Made by a program: the position numbers and the translations under genes. From Bacteroidota bacterium (GTDB lineage: Bacteria; Bacteroidota; Bacteroidia; Bacteroidales; F082), in NCBI GenBank assembly GCA_003232915.1, contig QIKE01000055.1, positions 1 to 32,652 of the forward strand: a stretch of 32,652 nucleotides of DNA. The letters run 5' to 3'. Shown one piece after another: positions 18,094-27,662 of the stretch. The notes beneath the pieces were generated by a model. That model saw only the letters and a program-made list of their open reading frames with translations, did no database searches and was not told the DNA's origin. Each line of letters starts with the position of its first letter. Position 1 is the stretch's first letter.

Positions 18094-20667
18094 ATGAAAA
18101 GAGAAATCTTTATTTTAATGTGGGCAGTGCTTTCCGCAGCTGTAGTTTTTTCACAAAATGTTGTAACAGCTACGCTTATTAATCCGCAAAACAAACCGTT
18201 GGCTAACGTTCATATTTTTATTCGAGGAAGTGGCAAAGGAGTTACGAGCAATCAAAACGGATTGTTTCGTTTAAATATTTCCCAAAGGCGGGGAATACTC
18301 GAAATTAAAACCTTGGGTTACAAAACAAAAGTCGTTGGTTTTTCGGTAAAAGGTGTGGAAACAAATCTCGGTAATATCATCCTCGAACCCGAAACATATT
18401 CACTCAACGAAATCACCATCAGTTCGGGTTTAGTACAAAGTCGTAAAACACCTGTTTCCATCACCGAAATCAATGCCCGAACCATTAGCAACGAATTGGC
18501 CGATCAGCCTTTGCCTTTTGCTTTGAATGCCGATCCTGCTGTTTTTACGGTACGCAATGGTGGTGGTAGCGGCGACGCTTTGCTAAGCATTCGTGGATTT
18601 AAACAAGAAAACGTTGCTTTACTTCTCGATGGAATCCCTATCAATGGCGAAGAAAACGGTTTGGTTTACTGGAGCAACTGGCTGGGTCTGAATGACGTGG
18701 CTGCTGAAATCCAAATACAAAAAGGACCTGGTTTTGCCAATCTTGCCTCCAATGCAGTGGGCGGCAGTATCAACATCATTACCATGTCGGCAGGAAAAAT
18801 AAAAAGAGGAAGTTTCAGCATGCAAACTACCGATTACGGAAACATGAAAGTTAACTTATCGCTTAGTAGCGGCAAATTGAAAAACGGTTGGCAATTTGCA
18901 ACGGCTATTTCGGCCTTTGTCGGACGCGGGTATATTGACGCTACTTCTGAAAAAGGATTCTCTTACTTTTTTGCAGCCACCAAAAAGCTAAACCGTAAAA
19001 ACACTTTAAGCATTACCTTGCTTGGTGCACCGCAATATCATAACCAACGCACATTGAAACTTTCGGCAGCAGAAGTAAAACGTTATGGCTATCGTTACAA
19101 CAAAGACTGGGGATGGTACAATGGCAAGATCAAAAACGCTTCGGCTAACTTTTATCACAAACCATTTTTAATTGTTAATCACGACATTACAATTAACTCG
19201 AAACAAAAACTGTCGAATACAGCCTATCTTTCAGTAGGTGCAGGAGGAGGAAAATGGTCGGAACGTTTCAATTATGCACCTTCAATATTTCAATATCGCA
19301 CCGAGTTAGGCCAAATTGATTGGAAAACAATATATTATAATAATGAAAACAACACCGAAACATATATTCTATCCGATGGCAATACGGTTACCGGTTACTC
19401 GAAAAATGTTGGTACTTATTATCTTGCAAGTCATATCGAAACGGGTTTTATGAGTACTTACGAACGACAAATAAATGCACATATAGTACTAACGGGAGGC
19501 GTTCATTATCGTTATTTCAATTCGTTTTTGCGTGAAGAAATTAGTAATTTGATGGGAGGTAAATTTTTTGTTGAAGACTATGCATGGTCCTTGGCAGGAA
19601 TTGCCGGCAGACCTCAGATAAAAACCGTGGGAGATATTATCAAAGTAAACAATCACACCCTTATTAATCTTATAAATATGTATACCCGACTTCAATACAA
19701 AAGCAAAAAAATAATTACTTTTTTAAGTTTGAAAGGCAGCAACAATTGGTATCAACGTATTGATAATTATAATTATATTGTCAATACGAAAAGTCAGGTT
19801 ATCTCAAAGTCGGGATTTGATTTTAGAGGTGGTATAAGTTATGCTATTAATGGCGATAATAATATTTTTTATTTTAATGCCGCTTATATTTCCAAAGTAC
19901 CCTATTTTAAATACGTATTTGGAAATTTCACCAATGTTCCGGTACAAAACTTACACAATGAAAGTATTCGCAATTTCGAAGGCGGCTATCGGTTCGGTGA
20001 CCGTTTTCTTAATTTCGAAATAAACGGTTTTTATAGTTTTTGGCATAATGTGTCGATGCTAACCAACGAATATGTGCAATTAGAAAATAACAGTTCATCA
20101 CGCGCTATGATAAATGGTTTAGATGCGTTACACAAAGGAATTGAAGCTAAAATAATTTGGAAACCCAAACCGGCATTAAATTTTACGGGCTTTGTTTCCA
20201 TTGGAGATTATCGTTGGAAAAACGATGTGTCCGCCACCTTAATTAATAACGATAATGTGGTTACCGATACGGTATTTGTTTATGCTAAAAACTTGTTTGT
20301 GGGAGGCACTGCTCAGCAAAAATATGGTATTATTGCCGATATGCATTTTTTCAGATGGTTGAATCTGAAAACCGAATATATGTATTTTAATAAATTATAT
20401 GCTGATTTTGATCCCGTTAATCGAAACAACCCCGCTACAGGAGGTCAGGCTTTTGAATTTCCGTCTTACGGTTTGTTTAATGTTTATTTGGGAATCTCAT
20501 TCAAATTATTTTCCGGACAGATGCTTTTTCAAGTTAACGGCTACAATTTGTTCAACACACACTATATAGAAACCGGACAAGACGGAGCAGCGCATAATGC
20601 CGAAACATTTAGAGGCTTTTGGTCTTTCGGACGTAATTTGAACTTTATGTTAAAAGTATATTTCTAA
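18094..20667 (+). CDS. TonB-dependent receptor with N-terminal carboxypeptidase-regulatory-like domain; candidate flavin transporter
   Basis: Signal peptide, VVTATLINPQNKPLANVHIFIRGSGKGVTSNQNGLFRL, plug motif RGFKQENVALLLDGIPINGEENGLVYWSNWLGL, C-terminal aromatic NLNFMLKVYF. Preceded by an FMN riboswitch. Confidence 0.92.
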   Translation: MKREIFILMWAVLSAAVVFSQNVVTATLINPQNKPLANVHIFIRGSGKGVTSNQNGLFRLNISQRRGILEIKTLGYKTKVVGFSVKGVETNLGNIILEPETYSLNEITISSGLVQSRKTPVSITEINARTISNELADQPLPFALNADPAVFTVRNGGGSGDALLSIRGFKQENVALLLDGIPINGEENGLVYWSNWLGLNDVAAEIQIQKGPGFANLASNAVGGSINIITMSAGKIKRGSFSMQTTDYGNMKVNLSLSSGKLKNGWQFATAISAFVGRGYIDATSEKGFSYFFAATKKLNRKNTLSITLLGAPQYHNQRTLKLSAAEVKRYGYRYNKDWGWYNGKIKNASANFYHKPFLIVNHDITINSKQKLSNTAYLSVGAGGGKWSERFNYAPSIFQYRTELGQIDWKTIYYNNENNTETYILSDGNTVTGYSKNVGTYYLASHIETGFMSTYERQINAHIVLTGGVHYRYFNSFLREEISNLMGGKFFVEDYAWSLAGIAGRPQIKTVGDIIKVNNHTLINLINMYTRLQYKSKKIITFLSLKGSNNWYQRIDNYNYIVNTKSQVISKSGFDFRGGISYAINGDNNIFYFNAAYISKVPYFKYVFGNFTNVPVQNLHNESIRNFEGGYRFGDRFLNFEINGFYSFWHNVSMLTNEYVQLENNSSSRAMINGLDALHKGIEAKIIWKPKPALNFTGFVSIGDYRWKNDVSATLINNDNVVTDTVFVYAKNLFVGGTAQQKYGIIADMHFFRWLNLKTEYMYFNKLYADFDPVNRNNPATGGQAFEFPSYGLFNVYLGISFKLFSGQMLFQVNGYNLFNTHYIETGQDGAAHNAETFRGFWSFGRNLNFMLKVYF

Positions 20668-21089
20668 CAATAATAAGCTAAAATCAGTATTTGAATTAGA
20701 ATTTATGTAATATTCAGTTGAAATGACATGGTTAACACGTTGAATATTTCAGCATTAATATTTTTTAACAAAATCACAATAAAACTTCATTGATAAAAAT
20801 ATCAATGAAATAAGATTTTATTATGAAAAATATTTGAACATTTATCAAATCTATTTTATCGTATCATTTTGATTTTTAGCATTATAAATCAGCCGAATAG
20901 TTGTGAATATATTTATAAGAAAAATATTTTTCAACATGTTATTCCCTTTTATCAATTAAATTGTCAATTGTTTATATTCGGGTATACATAATTTTGATAA
21001 ATTCTTAACAATTAATTCATCCTAAATTTTATTCAAATTTTTATTTTAGCAGCATAATTTAGAAACCAAAACTTTTAAAATTATTGTTT

Positions 21090-23699
21090 ATGAAAAAAGA
21101 ACATCTACTTTTAGCTCTGATGCTTAGCCTGCTTTTCGCAACTGCTATTTTTGCACAGGGTGTAGTTAAAGGCGTTGTTATGGACGCCGGTAATGGTGAA
21201 ACTCTTGTGGGTGCCACCGTTGTTATCGAAGGAACTACCATCGGTTTAACCACCAATCTCGACGGGAGTTTCCTTTTGATTGCCCCAGTTGGCGATCATA
21301 AATTAAAAGTCAGTTTTGTAGGTTACGAACCTAAAACTATTGACATTTCGGTAAAAACCGGTTCGACTTACAATGTAGGAAATATCAACCTCAAAACCAG
21401 TGCTATTGGACTTAGCGAAGTAAATATCCTGGCTTCTGTTGCTATTGACCGGAAAACTCCGGTTGCTGTTTCAACCATCAGTGAACAAACCATTGAAAAC
21501 AATCTCGGCAGCCAAGAATTTCCCGAAATCATGAAAAATACACCTAACGTGTATGCTACCAAAACCGGCGGAGGTTACGGAGATTCCCGTGTAAACGTTC
21601 GTGGTTTCGACCAGCAAAATGTGGCGGTTTTGATTAACGGTATCCCCGTTAATGATATGGAAAACGGCTGGGTGTATTGGTCTAACTGGGCAGGCCTTGG
21701 CGATGCCACACGTTCTATTCAAATTCAACGTGGTTTGGGTGCTTCCAAATTGGCCATCAACTCTGTTGGAGGAACCATCAACATTATCACCAAAACCTCC
21801 GACATGAATAAAGGTGGTTCTATTCAAATAGGAGCTACCGACTTCGGTCGTTTCAAACAAATACTTACCTTATCCACAGGTAAATTAAAAACAGGAACCG
21901 CTATTACTTTTGTGGGTTCGCATACTTATGGAAACGGTTATATCGCTGCTACTTGGGTAAAAGCTTGGTCGTATTTCCTGTCGGTTTCGCAAGATTTTGG
22001 TAAAAATAACCAATTGGTATTCACTGCAATAGGTGCGCCCCAAGAACATGGCCAAAGAAACAACTATTATATGCTCGACTCATCAATGTTCAACAGATAT
22101 GGACCCAAATACAACGAAAATTGGGGATACCGTGGTGGCGAGCTACTCAACGAACGTATAAATTATTATCATAAACCTCAGTTGGCTTTAAATTGGTACT
22201 GGAAAATTAACGACAAAGCTAATCTGGCCACCTCAGCTTATTATTCGTTTGGTACAGGTGGCGGTTCAGGACCGCTTGGCAAATATCCTTATAAATACGA
22301 ACCACCTAAAACGTCATACGGTCAATATGATTGGGATAAAATGTCGGATATTAATGCTGCAAATGTAGATACCACCGATGCTATTAAAAACGGCCAATAT
22401 TCTGTTTCAGTGAAAGATGGCGACACTACTTATAAGTATATGCACAGATCAATCCATATTATCCGTAATTCGGTAAACAACCACCAATGGTATGGATTAC
22501 TCTCAACATTGACTTACAATTTTAACGATATGCTAACCCTAACTGCCGGTATTGACACCCGCTATTACAAAGGTACGCACTATCGCGAAGTTCGCGATCT
22601 GCTTGGTGGTGACTACTGGTCAGATTCAAAATTTGGAGCCGCTAAAGTCGGTGACAAAATTGCGTACTGGAACGATGGTATTGTAGGCTATAGCGGCTTG
22701 TTTAGCCAATTAGAATACACCAGAGGAATTTTAAATGTCTTTGTTGCGGCTACTTTCTCTAACACAACAACAAAACGAATAGACTATCGTACTTACCTTC
22801 CCGAAAATACCAAAGCTGTAAGTGCTGTGTTGTCGAACAACGGATATGATTTTAAAGCAGGGGCGAATGTTAATATTAGCGAAAGAAGCAACTTTTACGT
22901 AAATGCCGGTTTTTATTCTCGTGTTCCCTTCTTCAAGTTTATGTTCCTTAATTATAGTAATGAGGTGAATTCCAAGTTGAAAAATGAAAAAATTACTGCT
23001 GCCGAATTAGGTTATACTTACAAAGCACCTAAATTCAATGTAAAAGTAAATGCCTATTACACTATTTGGAGTGATATTTCTATGCTCACAGGATTCGTTT
23101 CCGATAGCGGCAAATATGTTATCGCATTTATGTCGAGTTTGAAAGAGATACACAAAGGAATTGAAATTGAAGCAAGTTGGAAAACTAATCGTTGGTTGAA
23201 GCTCGGTGGAATGGCTAACCTTGGTAATTGGAAATATACCGATGATGCCAGTGCTATTTTATATGATGACCAAACTCAAGAACCAATTGGTCAAGGTGCC
23301 ATTTATACTAAGGGTCTTAAGGTAGGCAACCAACCTCAAACATCTTTCGGTATTAACACTAAAATTAAAGTTACCAAAAGTATTGATTTGGGAGTTAATT
23401 ATCTCTACTACATGGACTTGTACGCTCAATTTAAACCCGAAACACGTAAAAATCCTAATGAAACCGGTCAAGCATTCAAACTACCCAATTATGGTAATGT
23501 AGATATGCGTCTCGGGTGGAGATTCAAATTTGCGGGACTTGATTCGTACTTTAACTGGAACGTCTATAATGTTATGAACAATGTAGTGTTGGTTGAAGCC
23601 GAAGATAAATATAATGGCAACAGAGGTGAGTATGTATTTAAAAAAGGTTTCTGGAGTTGGGGACGTAACATGAATTTCTCGTTGAAAGTTCGTTTCTAA
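21090..23699 (+). CDS. TonB-dependent receptor, paralogue of the preceding gene
   Basis: VVKGVVMDAGNGETLVGATVVIEGTTIGLTTNLDGSFLL, RGFDQQNVAVLINGIPVNDMENGWVYWSNWAGLGDATRSIQIQRG. Start set at ATG 21090. Confidence 0.92.
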   Translation: MKKEHLLLALMLSLLFATAIFAQGVVKGVVMDAGNGETLVGATVVIEGTTIGLTTNLDGSFLLIAPVGDHKLKVSFVGYEPKTIDISVKTGSTYNVGNINLKTSAIGLSEVNILASVAIDRKTPVAVSTISEQTIENNLGSQEFPEIMKNTPNVYATKTGGGYGDSRVNVRGFDQQNVAVLINGIPVNDMENGWVYWSNWAGLGDATRSIQIQRGLGASKLAINSVGGTINIITKTSDMNKGGSIQIGATDFGRFKQILTLSTGKLKTGTAITFVGSHTYGNGYIAATWVKAWSYFLSVSQDFGKNNQLVFTAIGAPQEHGQRNNYYMLDSSMFNRYGPKYNENWGYRGGELLNERINYYHKPQLALNWYWKINDKANLATSAYYSFGTGGGSGPLGKYPYKYEPPKTSYGQYDWDKMSDINAANVDTTDAIKNGQYSVSVKDGDTTYKYMHRSIHIIRNSVNNHQWYGLLSTLTYNFNDMLTLTAGIDTRYYKGTHYREVRDLLGGDYWSDSKFGAAKVGDKIAYWNDGIVGYSGLFSQLEYTRGILNVFVAATFSNTTTKRIDYRTYLPENTKAVSAVLSNNGYDFKAGANVNISERSNFYVNAGFYSRVPFFKFMFLNYSNEVNSKLKNEKITAAELGYTYKAPKFNVKVNAYYTIWSDISMLTGFVSDSGKYVIAFMSSLKEIHKGIEIEASWKTNRWLKLGGMANLGNWKYTDDASAILYDDQTQEPIGQGAIYTKGLKVGNQPQTSFGINTKIKVTKSIDLGVNYLYYMDLYAQFKPETRKNPNETGQAFKLPNYGNVDMRLGWRFKFAGLDSYFNWNVYNVMNNVVLVEAEDKYNGNRGEYVFKKGFWSWGRNMNFSLKVRF

Positions 23700-23723
23700 T
23701 CCTACGAAAATATCATTTTAAAC

Positions 23724-23757
23724 AAAAAAGTTCTGTCGTTATGACAGAACTTTTTTG
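23724..23757 (+). terminator. Intrinsic terminator after the second TonB receptor
   Basis: AAAAAAGTTCTGTC-gttat-GACAGAACTTTTTTG, perfect stem plus T tract. Confidence 0.93.
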
Positions 23758-23939
23758 TTTCTTAAAGAAATAAGTAAACCGGTTTTTCAATATTTTTTAT
23801 GTGAATTAATTTTTTTTTAATCCTGAAGAAAAAAAAGCAACCTAACACCGTTAGTTTTGTCTATTCAATAACGAAAATATAAATTGCAATCGAATTTCCT
23901 TATTTCTATTGCTCAAAAACATTTAATAAAAAAATTGTT

Positions 23940-25649
23940 ATGAAATATTTTGTGCAACAAAATTTTTTGAAGACCATTCATCTTCTTTTTGTTAACTTAT
24001 TAATCTTCAGCTTTGTTCCAATGTTGTTGCCGGCGCAGGTAGTACCTAAACTCCCTCCCGAAATTCCCGACGACCCATATATGTCGCCTCCTGCCTTAAG
24101 AGAAACTTCGGCAGGTTACCGTTCGGTAACAAGCCAATATTTTACCACACAAGTTAATGTAAATGCTGATGGAGAAAACATTGTGGGTGATGCGGCCAAC
24201 GAACCTTCTATTGCTATTGATCCGACAAATTCCAACCGGATTGTTATCGGCTGGCGGCAGTTCGACAATGTAAATAGCAATTTCAGACAAGCCGGTTATG
24301 CTTACTCTTCCGATGCCGGCAAAACTTGGACTTTCCCTGGAGTTATTGATTCCGGTGTATTTCGTTCCGACCCTGTTTTGGATTTCGATGCGGAAGGAAA
24401 TTTTTATTACAATAGCCTTACCGTTGATCAATACAATAATTTTAGCTGTAATGTATATCGTACAAGCAACGGCAATTTTTCATGGGATTACGGCCCTTAT
24501 GCCTATGGAGGCGACAAACAATGGATGGCTATTGATCGTACAAACAGTATGGGAAAGGGAAATGTATATGCCATGTGGTCATACTATTACAGCTCGTGTA
24601 ACCCAGGATTTTTTACTCGTTCAATTGACGATGGTGATACCTACCAAAGTTGTACCACTGTTGCAGGCAGTCCGTATTGGGGCACTATGGCCGTTGGGCT
24701 TGATGGTGCACTTTTCGCGGCCGGTGTTTCCGGCGATAATGGAGAATTTGTTGTTGCCAAATCAAGTACAGCAAAAAATCCCGAATCAAATGTTAGTTGG
24801 GATTTTTCAACAAATGTTGACCTTGGCGGATATATGCAAAGCGCTGACGGACCTAATCCTGTCGGGCTTAAAGGACAGGTTTGGATAGCTGTGGATAGCT
24901 CAAACGGGCAAGGAAGAGGAAATGTGTATATACTTTGCTCGGTAAAACCCAACAATAGTTTCGACCCTTGTGATGTGATGTTTGCCCGAAGTACCGATGG
25001 AGGCCACACTTGGGACACTCCCGTAAGAATAAACGACGATACAACCGACAATACATGGCAATGGTTTGGAACTATGTCGGTAGCACCAAATGGCCGTATT
25101 GATGTTGTTTGGCTTGATACGCGCGATAATCCCGGTACCTATAACTCGTCGCTATATTATTCGTATTCAATTGACCAGGGAGAAACTTGGTCGCAGAATC
25201 AACGTATTTCCAATGCTTTCGATCCTCATGTAGGCTGGCCACAACAGCAAAAAATGGGAGATTACTACAATATGGTATCATTAAGCAATGGCGTTCATCT
25301 TGCTTGGGCTAATACCCTCAATGGCGAGCAGGATGTATATTACACTCACATTTATTCCGGGTTTGAAGGTGTGAACCAACACAGTTTTAGTCAGATTTCT
25401 CTTTCGGCTTACCCCAATCCGGTTCGTAGCGCTACAAACATTAGATATAGTATCGAACATAACGGTAAAATAAAAATTATTGTTAGTGATATGCTTGGAA
25501 AACAAATAGCCTGCCTTGCAAATAAAGAACAAAAAGCCGGAAATTATCTGCTTCGTTGGAATGCCTCCGACCTGCCCGAAGGAGTTTATTATTGCCGCTT
25601 GGATAATGGAAAATACCAAAAAACTATTAAATTGCTTGTGGTTCGATGA
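23940..25649 (+). CDS. Secreted BNR/sialidase-like beta-propeller protein with T9SS C-terminal sorting domain
   Basis: Asp-box-like repeats SSDAGKTWTF, SIDDGDTYQS, STDGGHTWDTP, SIDQGETWSQ. C-terminus LSAYPNPVRSATNIRYSIEHNGKIKIIVSDMLGKQI...GNYLLRWNASDLPEGVYYCRLDNGKYQKTIKLLVVR is type-A CTD-like. Confidence 0.88.
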   Translation: MKYFVQQNFLKTIHLLFVNLLIFSFVPMLLPAQVVPKLPPEIPDDPYMSPPALRETSAGYRSVTSQYFTTQVNVNADGENIVGDAANEPSIAIDPTNSNRIVIGWRQFDNVNSNFRQAGYAYSSDAGKTWTFPGVIDSGVFRSDPVLDFDAEGNFYYNSLTVDQYNNFSCNVYRTSNGNFSWDYGPYAYGGDKQWMAIDRTNSMGKGNVYAMWSYYYSSCNPGFFTRSIDDGDTYQSCTTVAGSPYWGTMAVGLDGALFAAGVSGDNGEFVVAKSSTAKNPESNVSWDFSTNVDLGGYMQSADGPNPVGLKGQVWIAVDSSNGQGRGNVYILCSVKPNNSFDPCDVMFARSTDGGHTWDTPVRINDDTTDNTWQWFGTMSVAPNGRIDVVWLDTRDNPGTYNSSLYYSYSIDQGETWSQNQRISNAFDPHVGWPQQQKMGDYYNMVSLSNGVHLAWANTLNGEQDVYYTHIYSGFEGVNQHSFSQISLSAYPNPVRSATNIRYSIEHNGKIKIIVSDMLGKQIACLANKEQKAGNYLLRWNASDLPEGVYYCRLDNGKYQKTIKLLVVR

Positions 25650-25765
25650 AATGGTTTTTTCAATTACCATTAAAGATATAAACGATAGCAAATTGAAGTG
25701 TTAAAAAATATTCCGGAACCGGTACCTTCGAGATAAACAAAAACTATCTGGTTCAAAAGTAAAAA

Positions 25766-25800
25766 ACCCGCTTGGAAAAATCCAAACGGGTTATGCTTTT
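25766..25800. terminator. Intrinsic terminator between convergent genes
   Basis: AACCCG...TGGA-AAAA-TCCA...CGGGTT with T-rich flanks on both strands. Confidence 0.75.
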
Positions 25801-25814
25801 TATTGTAAACAACT

Positions 25815-26069
25815 TTACCTCAGGCTGTTTGCATATTTGGTAATTTTTGATTTCAAATTACCTGCCTTGTTTTTATGGATAACGTTCTTTTTTGCTAATT
25901 TGTCGATTAGCGCATAAAGTTTGGGCATTTGCGCAAGAGCTTCGTTTTTGTCGGTCAGCTTTTTAAACATCCTTACTGCATTACGCATAGTTTTCCCATA
26001 ATAACGGTTACGCAATTTTCTTTCCTCACTTTGCCTGATTCTTTTGAGTGCTGATTTGTGATTAGCCAT
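25815..26069 (-). CDS. rpsT: 30S ribosomal protein S20
   Basis: [33 protein letters not shown]...[22 protein letters not shown]. Start trimmed to MANHKS. Confidence 0.97.
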   Translation of the reverse strand: MANHKSALKRIRQSEERKLRNRYYGKTMRNAVRMFKKLTDKNEALAQMPKLYALIDKLAKKNVIHKNKAGNLKSKITKYANSLR

Positions 26070-26113
26070 AATCTTAAAAATTATTGTTTCTTTTAACATT
26101 CCTTTTGGGCGTG

Positions 26114-26121
26114 CAAAAATA
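26114..26121 (-). promoter_or_regulatory. -7 element TATTTTTG for rpsT
   Basis: CAAAAATA on + strand matches TAnnTTTG upstream of rpsT. Confidence 0.5.
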
Positions 26122-26631
26122 AATAAACTTTTTATATAAAAAAAACCAATACTATTTTATTTTTCAATTTGACCTTAAATCAGCAAGAAAATACAAAGTT
26201 ACGCTGTCTCCGGAATTCTTAGAGTAAAACTTTACATTTTTACTTTAATTGAAGTAACAACAAACAAAATATAGGTTGAAATAGCCGACTTGTGTTACCC
26301 GAAAGAAAAACATTAGTCATATTTCCAGTTGTTTCGCCGCATTGATATCCGACAATTGTTGATCTAATATCTATCTCATTATCAATTTATTCGTTTAACC
26401 CAGACTTGTCAAACAATTTCGTTAACAAAAGAAATTCTTGTAAAAGGACTTACTGTTTCAAATAAATTTTGTACTTTCATTGCCGTAAATATTAAAAGCT
26501 TTACTAAAATAAGTGAAAATATTTCATTGTCAACTGCTGTGTAAAAAACTTTTGCACTGTAGGTTGACTTTTTTTTATAACTTTGTGCTGATTTAAGATT
26601 TTATTGAAATTACTTTTGAAAACTTTTCCTT

Positions 26632-26760
26632 ATGAAACGTCATAATAGCTTTTCAGGAAACGACTGCAGCAATAGTATAGATACAGCTGTTTTTAATAAT
26701 CCAACAATTACTTCATCTTATTCAAGTACTTATACAAACTACTTCGGGTTGATAAAATAA
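26632..26760 (+). CDS. Possible small ORF (42 aa), overlapping the hflC 3' end antisense
   Basis: ATG...TAA encoding MKRHNSFSGNDCSNSIDTAVFNNPTITSSYSSTYTNYFGLIK. A TAACTTTG -7-like element is at 26578-26585. Confidence 0.25.
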   Translation: MKRHNSFSGNDCSNSIDTAVFNNPTITSSYSSTYTNYFGLIK

Positions 26761-27652
26761 TGGTTGTAGTAGAATCAAGGGTTTGTTTAAATACTTCCAT
26801 ACTTTTTAAAAAGCCGTACAGATCGCGTGATTGCGGTGTTTTGTTATATGCATCAGCATAAATGGCAGCTGCAATTGCATCAGCTTTTCCCTTTATTTCT
26901 TCGGCTTTTTTAAAAGCTTCCGATTGTATTATTTTCAGTTCTCTTTCTTTCTCGCCGTTGATGCGTGAGGCTTCGCCTTGTCCTTCCGATTTAAATTTGT
27001 CAGCAATACGGTAACGTTCGCTTTTCATTCGTTCGTAAACCTGTTGTCGAACTTCTTTCACGTAGTTGATACGTTTAAAACGGAAGTCGAGTACTTCGAT
27101 ACCGAGGTCTTTGGTTTGTGCGTTGGCCGATTTGCGTATCATTTCCTGAATTTTTCGTCTTCCTACCGTAATCTTTGGTAATGAATCGCCAAGCAATTCG
27201 CTAATTTCGCCTGCAGGCAAAGGGCTACGGTTACCGCTCCTGACTGCTTCTTCAAGATTATGATTTGCAATGTAATCGCGAGTTTCACCATCAAGAATAT
27301 CGTCGAGCCGAGATTGTGCTCCGCGTTCATTAGTCAGCCTCTTAAAAAACTGTAGCGGATCGGATATACGCCAACGGGCATAAGTGTCCACAAAAATAAA
27401 CTTCTTGTCTTTGGTAGGTATCTGGTTCGGGTCGCCGTCCCATTCCATATATCTTTTTTCAAAATAATTGGCTTTTTGGATAAATGGAGTTTTAAAATGA
27501 AGTCCTGCTTCGGTAATGGCATTGCCAATGGGCTTGCCGAATTGGGTAATAATCACCTGTTGTGTTTCGTTCACAATATAAATAGATTGCCAAAGCACCA
27601 CCAAAACGGCAATAATCAGAGCACTAATAATAACGAGTTTATTATTTTTCAT
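26708..27652 (-). CDS. hflC: SPFH/band-7 protease modulator HflC
   Basis: N-terminal TM helix, IYIVNETQQVIITQFGKPIG...EAGLHFKTPFIQKANYFEKR. Adjacent to hflK. Confidence 0.92.
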   Translation of the reverse strand: MKNNKLVIISALIIAVLVVLWQSIYIVNETQQVIITQFGKPIGNAITEAGLHFKTPFIQKANYFEKRYMEWDGDPNQIPTKDKKFIFVDTYARWRISDPLQFFKRLTNERGAQSRLDDILDGETRDYIANHNLEEAVRSGNRSPLPAGEISELLGDSLPKITVGRRKIQEMIRKSANAQTKDLGIEVLDFRFKRINYVKEVRQQVYERMKSERYRIADKFKSEGQGEASRINGEKERELKIIQSEAFKKAEEIKGKADAIAAAIYADAYNKTPQSRDLYGFLKSMEVFKQTLDSTTTIILSTRSSLYKYLNKMK

Positions 27653-27662
27653 AATTTCCGGT

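Noticed and set aside
24298-24888. 196-aa plus-strand ORF overlapping the sialidase-like gene
   Set aside because: Out-of-frame shadow of a well-supported CDS with clear motifs.
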